Positions 35,294 to 49,933 of a DNA stretch of 64,000 nt are shown piece after piece. Numbering within the stretch: position 1 is the stretch's first letter; each line of letters begins with the position of its first letter. The notes under the pieces are model-generated. The model had not been told where the DNA came from. It made no database searches and saw only the letters and a list, made by a program, of their open reading frames with translations. A program made the position numbers and the translations under genes. This DNA comes from Silurus meridionalis (Eukaryota; Chordata; Actinopteri; Siluriformes; Siluridae): positions 11,472,212 through 11,536,211 of the forward strand of contig NC_060911.1 of the NCBI RefSeq assembly GCF_014805685.1. Direction: 5' to 3'.

Positions 35294-38200
35294 AATATAT
35301 ATACAGTGGAACCTCGTGTTACGAACGCCCCGGCATACGTATAATTCAGGTTACGAATCGCAGTTCATCAAAATTTTTGCCCCTGGTTACGAACAATATA
35401 TCGGGATACGAACGTCGCTCACCAAAAAATCGCAGGCAAGTTGGTTGTTTTGCTCTATCCACGCAGCTCGTCACATCAGTTAGCGTCCTGTGTCCCTAGC
35501 GAGCATCGTGTTACTTATCCGCTTGAACTTTTCCGGCAGCAGCGTAACAACTCGTTAGTTGATGCTCGTGGAATGATGAGATGGACAACATTAGCCGATG
35601 CATAACCACTTTACTTGTTTTTATGAAGATAGATTAGCAGGGTTACAGTCTTTTCCAGTACAATACCCATAATGAATTTCACTCTGGACTTCAATACCAA
35701 CTGATAGTAGCCTTAAAGAAACAGCTCTCATTTTCCTCTAATGCAACAATTGTCTCAGCGTTCGTGTTAATAACACTGTCTTTAATATTCTATAATATAA
35801 TATATAATAATATATAATAATATAATATAATAAGATTCTCCTTCAAACAATAACTCTCCCTCCTCCCCTTCTCTGACGTCGTCTCCTGCAGCGAGTCTTC
35901 TCAAAGGAAAGTACCGGTAAAGATCTTTTCCTCTTTTGTATGTTTTTATGTGCTATGATTTTAATATAACATGTTAAAAGTAAATAATATTAGTGAATAC
36001 TGGCTTTATTTTTATTTAAGTTATATTTTTGGTTGTCCAGAACGAATTACCGAAGTTTCTGTTCATTATTATGGGGAAATTTGTATCGGGATACGAACTT
36101 TTCAGGTTACGAATAAAGTACCGGAACGAATTAAATTCGTAACCCGAGGTTCCACTGTATTATTTATTTCAAATGTTTAATTGTTAATTTAGTGTACGCA
36201 CCTGAATCAGTTTGTACAGAGAAGTGGCAAACATCCTCCTGAACTCTGCACGTATATCCAGGATGTCGATCTCGCTACGGGATACCATGATCTCGATTAG
36301 GGTGTGATCGTCAGTCCCTGTGCCCTGTGGAGAAGGCTGAATTACATCAACAACATGCTATTAACCAACATGTTTAAAGCAAGAGAGGTATAGATGTTGA
36401 AAAATCAACAATATATACAATTCCAAATAGCAGCCCAAAGAAAGAAACTATTCCTGCAGTGTTTAGAATCAAATCCTGTGGATTTTACCCCACCGGTGTG
36501 AGTTCACTTGGGCAGAACGCAGGATTCTGCACTTGGCCCCTTCCTTAGTGCCCCCTCACCACATCAGACCAAACAGAAAACCAAAAGTAAAATAATTCAG
36601 GTAGGGTTAGCAGACACATAGGAGAAAGACAGAATCCAAATATTAATGAGCATTTGAAAAAAAACTGCATCAGTAAAATAGAATACAAGGACCATAGACA
36701 GCATACAATTGATCATATAGTTATACTCCTTGTAGGGCCATATTCAGAGACAGTGATTAGCAAGAAGATTTAGGACAGGCATTTAATTAGGAGTCTAGTT
36801 TATTACTGCATGAAGTTGTAATTAGCACACTGGCACTGCAAATGTTTAATTTAAAAGTATATGGCTTCCAACGTCATTCCTCAGAATCTTGTAAAATAGC
36901 AGACATATTATTTTGCATTTTATTTGCAAACTTTCATACTTTTATTCCTAAATATGTAGAGTACCAGACAGGCATGTACCAGATTTAGATAATCCCTTCT
37001 GAGGTTTCCAAAAACGCAAATTACAGCATGACATACTGTTTATTAACCATTGGCAATAGACTAAAGCCTGCTTTCTGCTTAACATCATATCTTCAAAAAA
37101 AAAAAAAAAAAAAAAGTAAGTGAATGAAAAGTAAATGAGTCAAAAGTCAGCATTTTTGCCAAACTCTGAATATGGCCCATAGAGTGTAAGGTCTGAATGA
37201 TGTAAAGATTTTGCTAAACAATATTTAAGATCTAATAATCTTAAAATATTTAGGGATTCTCTTCTGCCAGTCTGCAAGATCACTGATCATATAAAATTAC
37301 TAATTACACTGGTCAATTTGTAAAACTGGCTTTTTATAAAGTCACATATCTTTATAAAAAAGTGTATTATTGGTAGTATAATGCTAAATATTTACATCAG
37401 ACATGCAATAATAAAGAGTGCACCAAAGACAGAAATGATTCAAAGAAGACCTTGTCAATAACACACCATCACAAAAAACGCATTAAAACTAGGGATGCAC
37501 CGAATATTCGGCCACCGAAAGTTTTCGGCCGAAAATGGCCCAAAAGTGCATTTTCGGTTTTCGGCCAAAAGACTTTGATCACCGAAAAAACACGGGCGAA
37601 ACAGTTTGTTGTGATGACGCAAACAGAAACCGCTGCCTGCACGTGCCTGTCTGAAACAACATGTCTGTGGTGTGGACGTATTTCAGTATAGCGATTTGCA
37701 AAACATGTAATGCCGAAATTTTAAGAGGGGGTGCGTCTGCAAAGACTTTCTCCTCGTCGGGTTTAATTTATCACCTGAAATCCAAACATCCCGATCGCTA
37801 TGCTGAATATGAGAGGAACACGGCACAGAAAAGCAAAACCCCTCCGAGCACGCGCACTCCGTCTGTGGTGGAGGTTTTTGAAAAGGCAGGAAGTTTCCCA
37901 GTGATAGTGTTGTATTGTTGTATCTTTAAGCAGTTGCACTTGTTCTGAATGCACTTTGTTTTTATGAAAGAACATTTAATTTTACAACCTTTCAGCAGGC
38001 CAGAGGGCCTGTACATTATTATTTAATGTACACATGAGTGCATTTAAGTTAAACATTTGAGTTTGAATTGTAATTTATTTTATCCTGTGCATTGTTGCAA
38101 TGTGCTATAAATAAATATTTTCATAATTTGCAATTGATTAATTCTTTGAAACTTTAATATTAATTTATGCAATTGAAATGCCTTGATTTTAGTAGGGTTA

Positions 38201-39188
38201 ATGCACAGTCATAGCCATAAATGCAATGGTAATAATAATTGGCACAATTTCTTTCGGTGTTTTGGTTTTCGGTGTTTCGGTTTTTGGCCTTGCTTTCCTC
38301 TTTTTCGGTTTTCGGTTTTGGCCCAGAATTTTCATTTCGGTGCATCCCTAATTAAAACCCCAAAAAACGTCACAAAACTACAAATAACCCCTTAGAGTCC
38401 CAATTCATTATTTAATTATTCATAGTGCCCTTGAATAACTCTATTCAGTATTCAGTAATTACACTGAAATATATTGGAATAGGATACCATCAGTTGTGGG
38501 CCGTGCATTTGGTACCTGGGCCTTCAGTAAACACTTACTCGACTTAATCTACCTCTTAATACCACCACTATCAAGTTGCAATTATAGAAACCACTACTAA
38601 GTGGTACCACTAATCACCAATTCATGTACTGAAAGCAGTGCAGCCAAGAGAAACAGTACGAAAGAGAAAAAACTGTTGGGAATAAATTAATACAATTTCA
38701 TCAAACAAATATTAGAATTTAGGTTGTAAATGTAGGTCAGTGCTTCTGATAGTGTTTAGGCCAGCAGAGAAGGCTTTGCTGGCCCTGACTGCCCACCACT
38801 GGATACCACACATCTAGATCCCAAAAACGGGTCCTGGGAGGTTATGGGTTAGGGTAGAATATGCAAGCAAACTATTTATATAACTATTTATTTAACTATA
38901 TCCACAGTGTATTATTCAATGTCCCCTGATCCTCTGAAACTACAATATTAACACCTGAAAATATCAAGGTCTTTATTGTTAAATGGCTTAAAATGGCTGA
39001 TATAGTAAAGTTATCTGAATTTCTTGCATGACTTTTGGGATTTGGGAAAGCATTTGGGAAAAAGCCAGACTCGTACCTTCATTGCATAATACAGACACTC
39101 AGCTAAATAAGCAGGAACACTTCTGGCACACTTAACTGTAAATAAAGAAAAGAAGAATTAGAGAAGAAGACTAAGACTAAAAAGTCTC

Positions 39189-39245
<57 letters not shown>

Positions 39246-40594
39246 TTACCCACAGCCAGCAGCAGTTCTTTCAGGTGTCCAGAGGTTTCTCTTGTAATAC
39301 TCTCTTCGATCTGGAATCCAGACAGTTTCATATACTCAGCAAATACTGCAAAAATGGAACAAACAGAACAAGATCAAGCTATACTGTAGGACAGAGGTGT
39401 AAAGATTACCGGGAAATCAGATCTTGAGTAAAAGAATAGATATGTTAGTGCAAAACTTCACTACAAGTTAAAAGTCACCAATTCCAATATGTAGTAGTAA
39501 AAGTTTTAGAGTGTCTGATTTGAATAGTACTTATGTAAGTATTTAACTCGTATTGAATGTAAGTTGAAACTTTGGTCATTTGGTCTTTAACACCAAAAAA
39601 CATTAGTAAAAATACAAAACAGTTTGTGAGATTTTGTTTCCTAAAATACAAATCAAATTGTACCCTAATACTGCATTAACTAAGATCAACACAACAACCT
39701 CTTCAACATGCTTTACTAGTTGTCAAAAAAAGACAAAGTAGTAAATCAAGCTCTCAAAAATGTATCTTCAATTAACAATTAAAATGACAAGCTGGTTCTT
39801 TAAGATTTTGGAATTTATTTAAGCTCGTTTTTTTGGAATGAAATTGAGGCCAGCAGTGCTAAAAAGTCAGTCACAGGCAGCAGATACAGTATAGGTAGGG
39901 GAATGTTAAGTCTTAATTACATCTTCAACAGAGGTGCAAAATGTAATTTTAATGGTCAAAAAGCACGAGTTTTGGAAACCTGTCTGTGCTTATATGATTT
40001 CTGTTGTAACTGGAGTTAGTGAGCTCTTCCTTCACCCAGACTCAACGCGCTACAACGGCTTGTATCTAAACAGTAGCCTACGAAGTAAGTCATTGTTCAC
40101 TGTCTTCCTCCTTCCTTTCACAACTATTTATCTCGGGAGTTTATCTTTTGGCATCGTCGTGCGTTTAAACAAAAATGTTTTTTTCTCCCGAAGCTGTGCA
40201 GCTCAGAACACAGGTGAGGTGCGTTTTTTCGTTTCCGTTCTAAAATTTCATTGGTCTAATGTTATGGGGTTCAGTTTTTGGCTTGAAGTTTGTGAAACCG
40301 GGAAAAACCCAGGAAAAATCCATAAATTAGGTTTAAAACGTGGGAAAAAAGTAGCGGCTTATAGTCCGAAAAATACGGTAATCTTTTTTTTTCCATCCCA
40401 AAAGAAAATTTACAAATTTAGTGCTCCAAATACTTGTAAATGTATCCAGACCTTAACCCAAAATGCTGTCTAGATCAATAGAATCATTTTACTTTACTTT
40501 TGATTTAGTTATTTATAGCTTATAGCTTATAAATATCATTCTTATTATTTTTTTTATGAATGGTGCAATTACTTCTGGATACTGTACATGTGTA

Positions 40595-40634
<40 letters not shown>

Positions 40635-43235
40635 CCTTTCCTAAGATGTTCATGGCTGCGGTTCCCCAAAATTGTGACAAATTGTTCCTCATCAGTACCA
40701 AACTTCTTCTCTCCTGCATCAAAGAGAGCCTGCATGCAGAGAGACATACTCTTTATCAGGATTTGCATCTGGAGTGCTCTTATAAAAGAAAGCCATACTG
40801 ATGGTTGCTAAAACAAGCAACATTAAGCATAAACAATTCTGGCAAAATATGTGTTTTTTAAACTAATAAAATCAAAACATTACTAGGGGGAGCTAAAACA
40901 CTCCAAACTCTTTGTGACTCATGGACAGAGGGGCCGGGCCAGGAAATATATATATATATATAGAGAGTTGAGAGAGTGCCGGTGGGAAGGCACGTACCAG
41001 GATACGCATGCGCAATAACAACGACCGCCGTAAACCAACATATACCAACAATAACGGACGATGAGAGTGTGGAAGTGTAAATAGGAGCTGGTGATGATGA
41101 TAAACGAGCACCATATATTGAAGCTGGGAGCTTCAGAGAAAGCGGCCGAGAATGCACCTGACACGCTGAAGGGGGCCCCGAAGGGGGCGTGGCAGGTGGA
41201 TTCCTGTCAGATAAACATGTACTGTATGTATTTTTATAGCATGCCTTCATCAAACAAATCGCGGCAACGCTGTTGTGTATAAAACCCTCCAAAAACACGT
41301 GCATGCACATTCTCATTTATTAACGCAAATCATGTACATAAAGAAATTTCAAGCACGTTAATATATTGCCGCCATTTTGATTTTGGTTTATCTCGATCAT
41401 CGGTTATCTCGATGCTTTTTGCTTTTTGGCGTCCCCCTAGGACATCGACATAACCGGGTTCCACTGTATATATATATATACATAACAAAAAAGTGTGAAA
41501 CAACTGAAAATATGTCATATTGTAGGTTCTTCCACCTTTTACTTAGATTACTGCTTTGCACACTCTTGGCATTCTCTTGATGCCTACTTTGAAGAACCTA
41601 CAATAGGACATATTTTCAGTTCACTTTTTTGTTATGTATATAATTCCACATGTGTTAATTCATAGTTTTGATGCCTTCAGTGTGACTCTACAATTTTCAT
41701 AGTCATGAAAATAAAGAAAACTCTTTGAATGAGCAGGTGTGTCCAAACTTTTGGTCCGTACTGTATATATAATATATATAAACTTTTGGTCTGTACTGTA
41801 TATATAATATATATAAACTTTTGGTCTGTACTGTATATATATATATATATATATTACATATTACATTAGACATTTGGCCTGTAACATGTAGCAAAGCATG
41901 AATATGCAAGGCTCATTGTACAAATTGTTTTCCAAATGCATTCATTAAATTAATAATTAATTTATTAAATTTCAGTTGAATAAACACAGCAGAAAAAACA
42001 CAAAATCAGTTTCATCAAGTGCCAAAAGGACAACAACTTGTTGATCTTATTTTGCCAGTGCATCAAACACAGCAGAAAAGTTCAGTTTCAGTAGGAACAG
42101 TGTTGTTGATCTCCTTATTTTGACAGTTCATTTAAGTCTGGAGTAAGTTTTGTTGTGGCAATTCTCAGGATAGATCCGAGGTGTTAGTCAGTTGACCTGG
42201 ATCTGTGAGGGGCTTTGTTGATGTTTATGACGCTGAATGTCTGCTCACAAACGTAGGTCGAACCAAACAAAGTCAGCATCTTCCGTGCTGTCTTCCAGAG
42301 GTTTGGAAACATAGCTTTGTTAAGTGATGCATTAAAGTCATTCAGTTAAAGAGAGCTGAACTTCTCCTTTAAGACGGAGTCAGGCTGAATATCGATCGGT
42401 TCCAATTGCACTTCTTGTGGTGGGGTTTCAGGGTCTTGTGACAGGGGACAGTGAGACAGGGGACAGGGGACAGGACACCAGTTGAAAAGTGCAAAGTGAT
42501 GGCTGATATTGTACTCTTTGAAAACCGTGACAGTTTCTTGGCATATTAGGTATACAGACTTTGATTGGACTTCAGTGTTACACTGAAAATACTTTGTTGT
42601 CCACTCCGTATTAAACACTCAGCGCTCACTATCCACTTTTCTTTTCTTAGATAAGCTCATTTTTGGAGAAGAGCTCATAAGAGAAAAAGAGAGTAATGCA
42701 TGCGAACAACGTCAATGTGGCTGAAGTGCGACATCTTTTGGGGAAACGTGGGCATTACAGGTGAAAGGTAAATTAAACAAGGTTTACCCATACCTATTTT
42801 AATAGAATTTAGTCACGTTCGGCGGGCCGGATTAATAAACCTAATGGGCCGTGACATGGGCAGTAGTTTGCCCATGTCTACACTATTCATTCAATGATCT
42901 TGTTGGTTTTATCCTATTTTGCTTTTCTAAAATGGATCCATACCTTTGCATCACTCTGTATGTTGGCCTCTTGGACACCCTGCTGTCTGCTTGCCTAAAA
43001 TTAAAACCAATTAAAACAATATTAATTATTATACACACTTTCTCTGTCTGTGTATGTATGTAAGCAGTGTTATAAACTTCAGACATAATGTTATAATGTC
43101 ACACCTGTTAGGTGTATATTGTATACATAAAATATGACTAAAAACTTCACCTGCAGCAAAATAACCAGCAGTTGCCTGAAGGCCCCAGCAGTGTCCCCAG
43201 TCACATCATGCTCCAAACTTTCACCATACTCTGTA

Positions 43236-43285
<50 letters not shown>

Positions 43286-44210
43286 CCACACGCACAATAT
43301 TATATATACAGTGGAACCCACTTATCTCGACCTCGGTTAACTCGACAAACCCTATTAAGTCCACGTTTTTAAAGTGGAACCGCCAAATTCTCGCTTCGTC
43401 TTAGCATTTTTTTAATGATTATGTCGATTATTATGGCGCTTGGTGGGAGCGTGGGATGAGCAGCAAAAGCATAGAATTAACACCGGCAGGATCGGGGGGG
43501 GAATCCGCGATGCGCTTTGGGAAGAAAAGCGCAGCCGTTGAGAGAGTGCCGGTGGGAAGGCACGTACCGGGATACGCATGAGCGATAACAACGACCGCCG
43601 TGAACCAAGCTGGTGATGATGCTAAACGAGCACCATATGTGCGCGATTGAAGCCGGGAGCTTCAGAGAAAGCGGCCGAGAAAGCACCTGACATGCTGAAG
43701 GGGGCGCCGAAGGGGGCGTGGCAGGTGGATTCCTGACAGTTAACAAACATGTACTGTATGTATTTTTATAGCATGCCTTCATCAAACAAATCGCGGCAAC
43801 GCTGTTGTGTAAAAAAAAACCTCCAAAAACACGTGCATGCACATTCTCATTTACTAACGCACATCATGTACATAAAGAAATTTCAAGCACGTTAATATAT
43901 TGCTGCCATATTGATTTTCGTTTATCTCGATCATCGGTTATCTCAATGCTTTTTGGCAACCCCCTAGGACATTAAAGTAGGCATCAAGAGAATGCCAAGA
44001 GTGTGCAAAGCAGTAATCTAATCAAAAGTTGGCTACTTTGAAGAACCTACAGTATGACATATTTTTAAGTTCACTTTTTTGTTATGTATATGATTCCACA
44101 CGTGTTAATTCATAGTTTTGATGCCTTCAGTGTGACTCTACAATTTTCATAGTCATAAAAATTAAGAGAACTCTTTGAATGAGAAGGTGTGTCCAAACTT
44201 TTGGTCTGTA

Positions 44211-44282
<72 letters not shown>

Positions 44283-46784
44283 CACATTGTCAGAGCCGGA
44301 CAGTAACGGAGTAAATTTACTTGAGTACAGTACTTAAGTACAATTTTGAGGGATCTGTACTTTACTCGAGTATCCTTTTTGGGGCGTACTCATGACTTTA
44401 CTCAAGTACATTTGAGAGGCAAATATTGTACTCTTTACTCCGCTAGATTTCTTCCCATAACCGTAAGTACGCGTTAATTCTAAAAAAAAAGTAAAAAAGA
44501 AAAAATTCAAAAACCCTCAATTTGTTGTTTCCCTCTCAAACGTGATTGGATTGTGCAGGCGCCAATGCTTGGGACAGCCTATTAGCAATCACCTTCAGCT
44601 TTGCGCCAAAGTCAACTGCATGATCAGATTTAGATGAGACGAAACCATGGACGAAACAACAGTGGATGAAGACGCAGCAGGTCCATCCCGGGAATGTGCC
44701 AACCCGTGGCCACACCTCGCCAGACTATTAGAATTTTCTGAAGAAATTAATGATAATTTTCGCTTCAAGTGTTTGCTGTGTTTACCAAAACAGAATTTTA
44801 TCAACGCCTACAAGAATTCATCCTCCAACTTGCGGAAGCATGTTAAGGTACGTAACATTGAAATAAACTTCCTTACATTTCTTCTAAGCTAGAGTCTAGC
44901 TACAGAAAAGTGCACTAAATGATTGGCTAGCTGCGATAATGCAGCTTTTTACATTCTCAGTTACGTTTGAGTAGTCGAAGCCACATGCACCCGCCAATTT
45001 GCCATTCAGATGGCTAACTTTGGCCTGACAATAGTTAACATACTGTAAGCCGAGGCAAGCTAATCGTGGTGTAACATAGATAATAATCAAATCAACTGAA
45101 GTCCTTTCAGATTCATGTTTTGACATGCCCCTAACAAATATCTTTTCTAGTCTGAGCTCGAGTATGAAATGTCTTTTTTACCATACAAAAATGTTAAAGC
45201 CTAATTAGTTCTATGCTAGTTGCAAGCAGGGCATTTTCAGTTCACTTATTTCACCAGAGCGAATAACTAGAGCTAGCCCTATTTGGCTTTTAAAAAAAAT
45301 AACAGTTCAGCTGGCCTAGACAGGATTACAATAGTGTTTGTTGAGGCTTAACCCCTTGAGCGGCAGGGATCACTGGTGATCCCGGATTATTGTTGATCAA
45401 AATTAATTACTCGTCAAAACATCACACTCTTACTTGATCTGGACAAACTCAGCATCACAAGAAAGGTTTAAGACTCCAGCTTCGATATTTGACCACCGTT
45501 TATGATTAAACTGGTTTGCAGTGACATTAATTTCTAAATGTATGCCAGGAGTGCAAAATAATTAATCTGTAACGTTCGTTATTTTGAATAGAAATCATCA
45601 CTCATAAAATATTCATTCTCGTCTTCTCCGGTTTATGTCAAGCAGACGCATTCCCATGAGATAAGTAAACAACTTGATGGATACCTAGCCGCTACAGCTG
45701 AAGGAGTGAATACACTGGCCCCATATCCAGCTGTGTGTAACCTCTCACTAAAGCTCAACACAGCCCTGCCAGCTTCAGCAGCGTGTGAAAGGCTTTTTAG
45801 CATAGCAGGTTTGCTTTTCACCCCAAGAAGGGGATCAATTCATTCACAGAATTTTGAGAACCAACTTCTCCTCAAGTTGAACAAGGACTTCATGATATTT
45901 GATTGAATTGAAGTACAGTACACACACACACACACACACACAGAGTTGTCACACATAGATTGTGTGTGTGAGAATGGTGTTATTCAGCTGAAAGTTTTTT
46001 CTCCTGCCTTTGCCTGTAAGTCAATGTGAGAGGAAGGGGCTTAATACTGTCACTCAAATGAGCTGAATTTTATTTTTCCTTCTTTGTTTGTTGACCTAAA
46101 CACAGCTAATTAGCTGATTTTTTTTTAATCATTATTATTTTCTCTTCTTTGCTCTATGCTCCGTGTATAACACGGTCAGGTTCAGAGGTGTGTTACAACA
46201 TTGCTATATTGCCTTCTTTGCTGGTTTAGGTTTATTGATTTTATTGTTTTTTCATCAGAGAAACTCACATTTTCTTTTCTGATATTACACATTCATGTAA
46301 GCTGAGCATTTGCTTTGATGTTCTTGAGTAAGCGGTCAGTTTTACACAGTCAGGTTCAAATGTGGGTGCAAAAAATCCATTAAAACTGTAGCCGAGGTTT
46401 GTCGGAGCGTTGCCATTGTTCTATTGCCTTGTGTGCAAGTGAGAAATGTTAAATAAAGCAACATGGTCAAAAGATGAAAATGACTTAATTTTACTTTGAA
46501 TTCCTTTTACATTCTCCAAGGTATTAACATTAACATTTTTCATAACTCCATGTAGGACTTTTCTGTACATAAATGTAAGCACTGTGGCAGTAGTAATGCA
46601 ATATTTAGAAAATTTACTCTTGTACTCTTTATACTCAAGTACTTTTAAAAACAAGTACTTATGTACTTTTACTTAAGTAGACATCTGACTGTAGTACTTT
46701 TACTTGTACTTGAGTAAAATTTAGCAAGGGGTACTTTTACTTTTACTCAAGTACTGAAGCTGTGTACTCTGTCCGCCTCTGCAC

Positions 46785-46883
<99 letters not shown>

Positions 46884-48259
46884 TGTAATTTCCGGACTAT
46901 AAAGCCCACCCATAAATAAGCCGCACCTGTTTATAAGCTGCAGGGTTAGTCTACACTAAAACTAATGTACTTTACACACATATACACACACATATACACA
47001 CACTTATTGTATTCTTCTTTTTTCTGTTGTTCCCATTAGGGGTCGCCACAGTGGATCATCCGTCTCCATACCACCCTGTCCTCTACATCTGCCTCTTTCA
47101 AACCAACTACCCGCATGTCTCCCTCACCAAATCCATAAATCTCCTCCTTGGCCTTTCTCTTTTTCTCCTTCCTGGCGGCTCCATCCTCAGCATTCTCCTA
47201 CCGATATACCCCATGTACCTCCTCTGCACATGTCCAAACCATCTCAATCTCACCTCCCTTACCTTGTCTTAAAAAAGTCTTACATGCGTTGTCCTTCTAA
47301 TAAACTCATTTCCAATCCTGTCCATGCTCATTAATTCCAATGAAAATCTCAACATCTTCAGTTCTGCTACCTCCAGCTCCACCTCCAGTCTTTTACTCAA
47401 TGCCACTGTCTCTAAACTATACAACATCTCAGGTCTCACCACAGTCCTATAAACTTTCCCTTTCACTCTCACAGATACCCTACTATCACAAATCACTCCT
47501 GCTATCACTCTTCTCCACAAAACTCCACCCTGCCTGCACTCTTTTCTTTACTTCTCTAACACACTCTCCATTACTTTGTACTGTTGACCCCAGGTACCTG
47601 AACTCCTTCACCTTCACCACCTCTTCTCCCTGCAACCACACGCCTCCACTGCCCTCCCTCTCATTCACACTGTCTCACTCCTACTGACTTTTGTTCCCCT
47701 TCTCTCCAGTGCGTACCTACACCTCTCCAGGATCTTCTCAACCTGATCACTACTCTCACCACAATTTACAGACTACACACTTCACTGCTGTCACACTGTC
47801 CTCATACATGTCCTGCATCACCCTCACATACCTCTCTGCCACACCAGACTTAATCATACAATACCACAACTCCTATCTCGGCACCTTGTCATACGTTTTC
47901 TCTAAATCCACAAACACACAATGCAACTCCTTCTGACCTTCTCTACACTCCTCCATCAACCACACTCCTCAGCCTGGCCTCCACTACTCTTTCCCATAAC
48001 TTCATGGTGTGACTGATCAACTTTAGACTTTTTATATTCATCAGTCACAAAAAAAAATTCTCAAACCCATTTATAGATAAAAGTGTCAGATTCTTTACCC
48101 TGCTTGTAGGCCTTGTTTATCTCTTGGATCTCATTGCAGGTTCTTGAAGACAGGATGTGAATCAAAACCTTTTCACATGTTCCTGCACCCTAAAAAAACA
48201 AATAAACAAAAAACCTAAAAGACTGAACTGTGTGTGTGCAGCTGCATAATCGTACAAGT

Positions 48260-48348
<89 letters not shown>

Positions 48349-49849
48349 TGGGTGTGTACCTTAATGGCACTCTTCAGGCACTTTACATCATACATTGTAG
48401 GTGTTTCCATCAGTGCCACAATCAAAGTCTCAAATTCCCTAGTCAGCTCTGATTTCAGTTCACTCACCAAGTCCTAGAGAAATAAAAAGATGTAAAAGAT
48501 AGATAGATGGGTCGTGTTAGCAAAGTGGATGATATTCCTGAATGACTATCAGACTGACAGTTTCACAAACAGGAAAAAAAAATCCTTACAATGTTTTATT
48601 CAGCAATGCTTGTGAAATGGTTCACTTTAACTTTAGGTAGTCACTATCTAAAGTTACTGTGAATTGATTTCAGAACCTTAAACCAACAATCTGTATTGTG
48701 ATTGATTTTTTTCATGTTTGTGAAACTGTCAATTAACTGCATAATACACATCACAAAAAATAATTAACTACAGGTTACAATTTTATATTTATTTTATTTT
48801 TTATATTGCAGATGATCACCAGAAATCAAATACATGCTGCGGAAAGTCTCAGTCCAGCCCACTGTAAAGCAAGGCTATGCGATTCTGTTCGGTCTTGTCC
48901 GCCCCGGTTCAACAGGCTCTATCCCACTCTGGTGGCGAAGCGAGCAGGCTCTGGTCGTAGAATGAGACGTAGACACTCTTTTGATTGATTGATTGTCATT
49001 GAGGTGGTCCCTCTGTCAGACAGAGAGTCTTGGTTCTACAGTCGGTATTTCATAGTTCTCAAATTGATCTACGGCAGCTGAACCGCTCTTTGATGAGGCT
49101 CCGGTTCAAAATGCTGACCCTCAAGCAGGTTGTGTCTCAAATCAGATCCGAGGACTGTTTGTCATAGTAGATCTAAAGGATGCATACTTTCAAGTACCCA
49201 TCCTTCCTTCCCACAGGAATTTCCCGAAGCGTACCATTATCGGGTCCTTCTGTTCGGCCTTGCCTTATCACCTTTACCAAAAGTGTCAATGCTGCTCTGG
49301 CTACCCTGAGACTTCCGCAGGGCATCCTCATCCATCCGGCCGTAATCCTCCTATATTCCAGAACCCAGACCAGCAGAGACTAAATGAAAAACTATTACTA
49401 ATTGCTTTATTTGCAATTAAACATTAGTTTATGTTAACCATGAATCAATACATGAACATGAACCTTGAGCCAAAGACCTGCACCCGTCGGCTTTTTTTTG
49501 TTTCACTTGCTTCCCGTTTGAATATGAATTAAAAAGAAACGGAAAATAAACAAGTCGTTTTATTCGAGTTTTGACATTTTGTGCAAATAATAAACATGGA
49601 CTGAATTATAAACATCAACTTAAACGATATAATAAGAAAAGCCAAGGTTTTGTTGTGTTGTATGTTCCTTTCTTTAATAATTAATTAATATCTGTAGCAC
49701 TCAGCGATTCACCAGTCTTGCGCTTTAGACATTGTGCTTCGCTGTGCTCTAATTGTCTTTCGCTTTTGTGCCTGTAAATAATTTTATTTTAGTTGTAATT
49801 GTTGCTTCTGTGCAGTAGATTCATAACAGTTTATTTGTTTTAAGTCATT

Positions 49850-49933
<84 letters not shown>

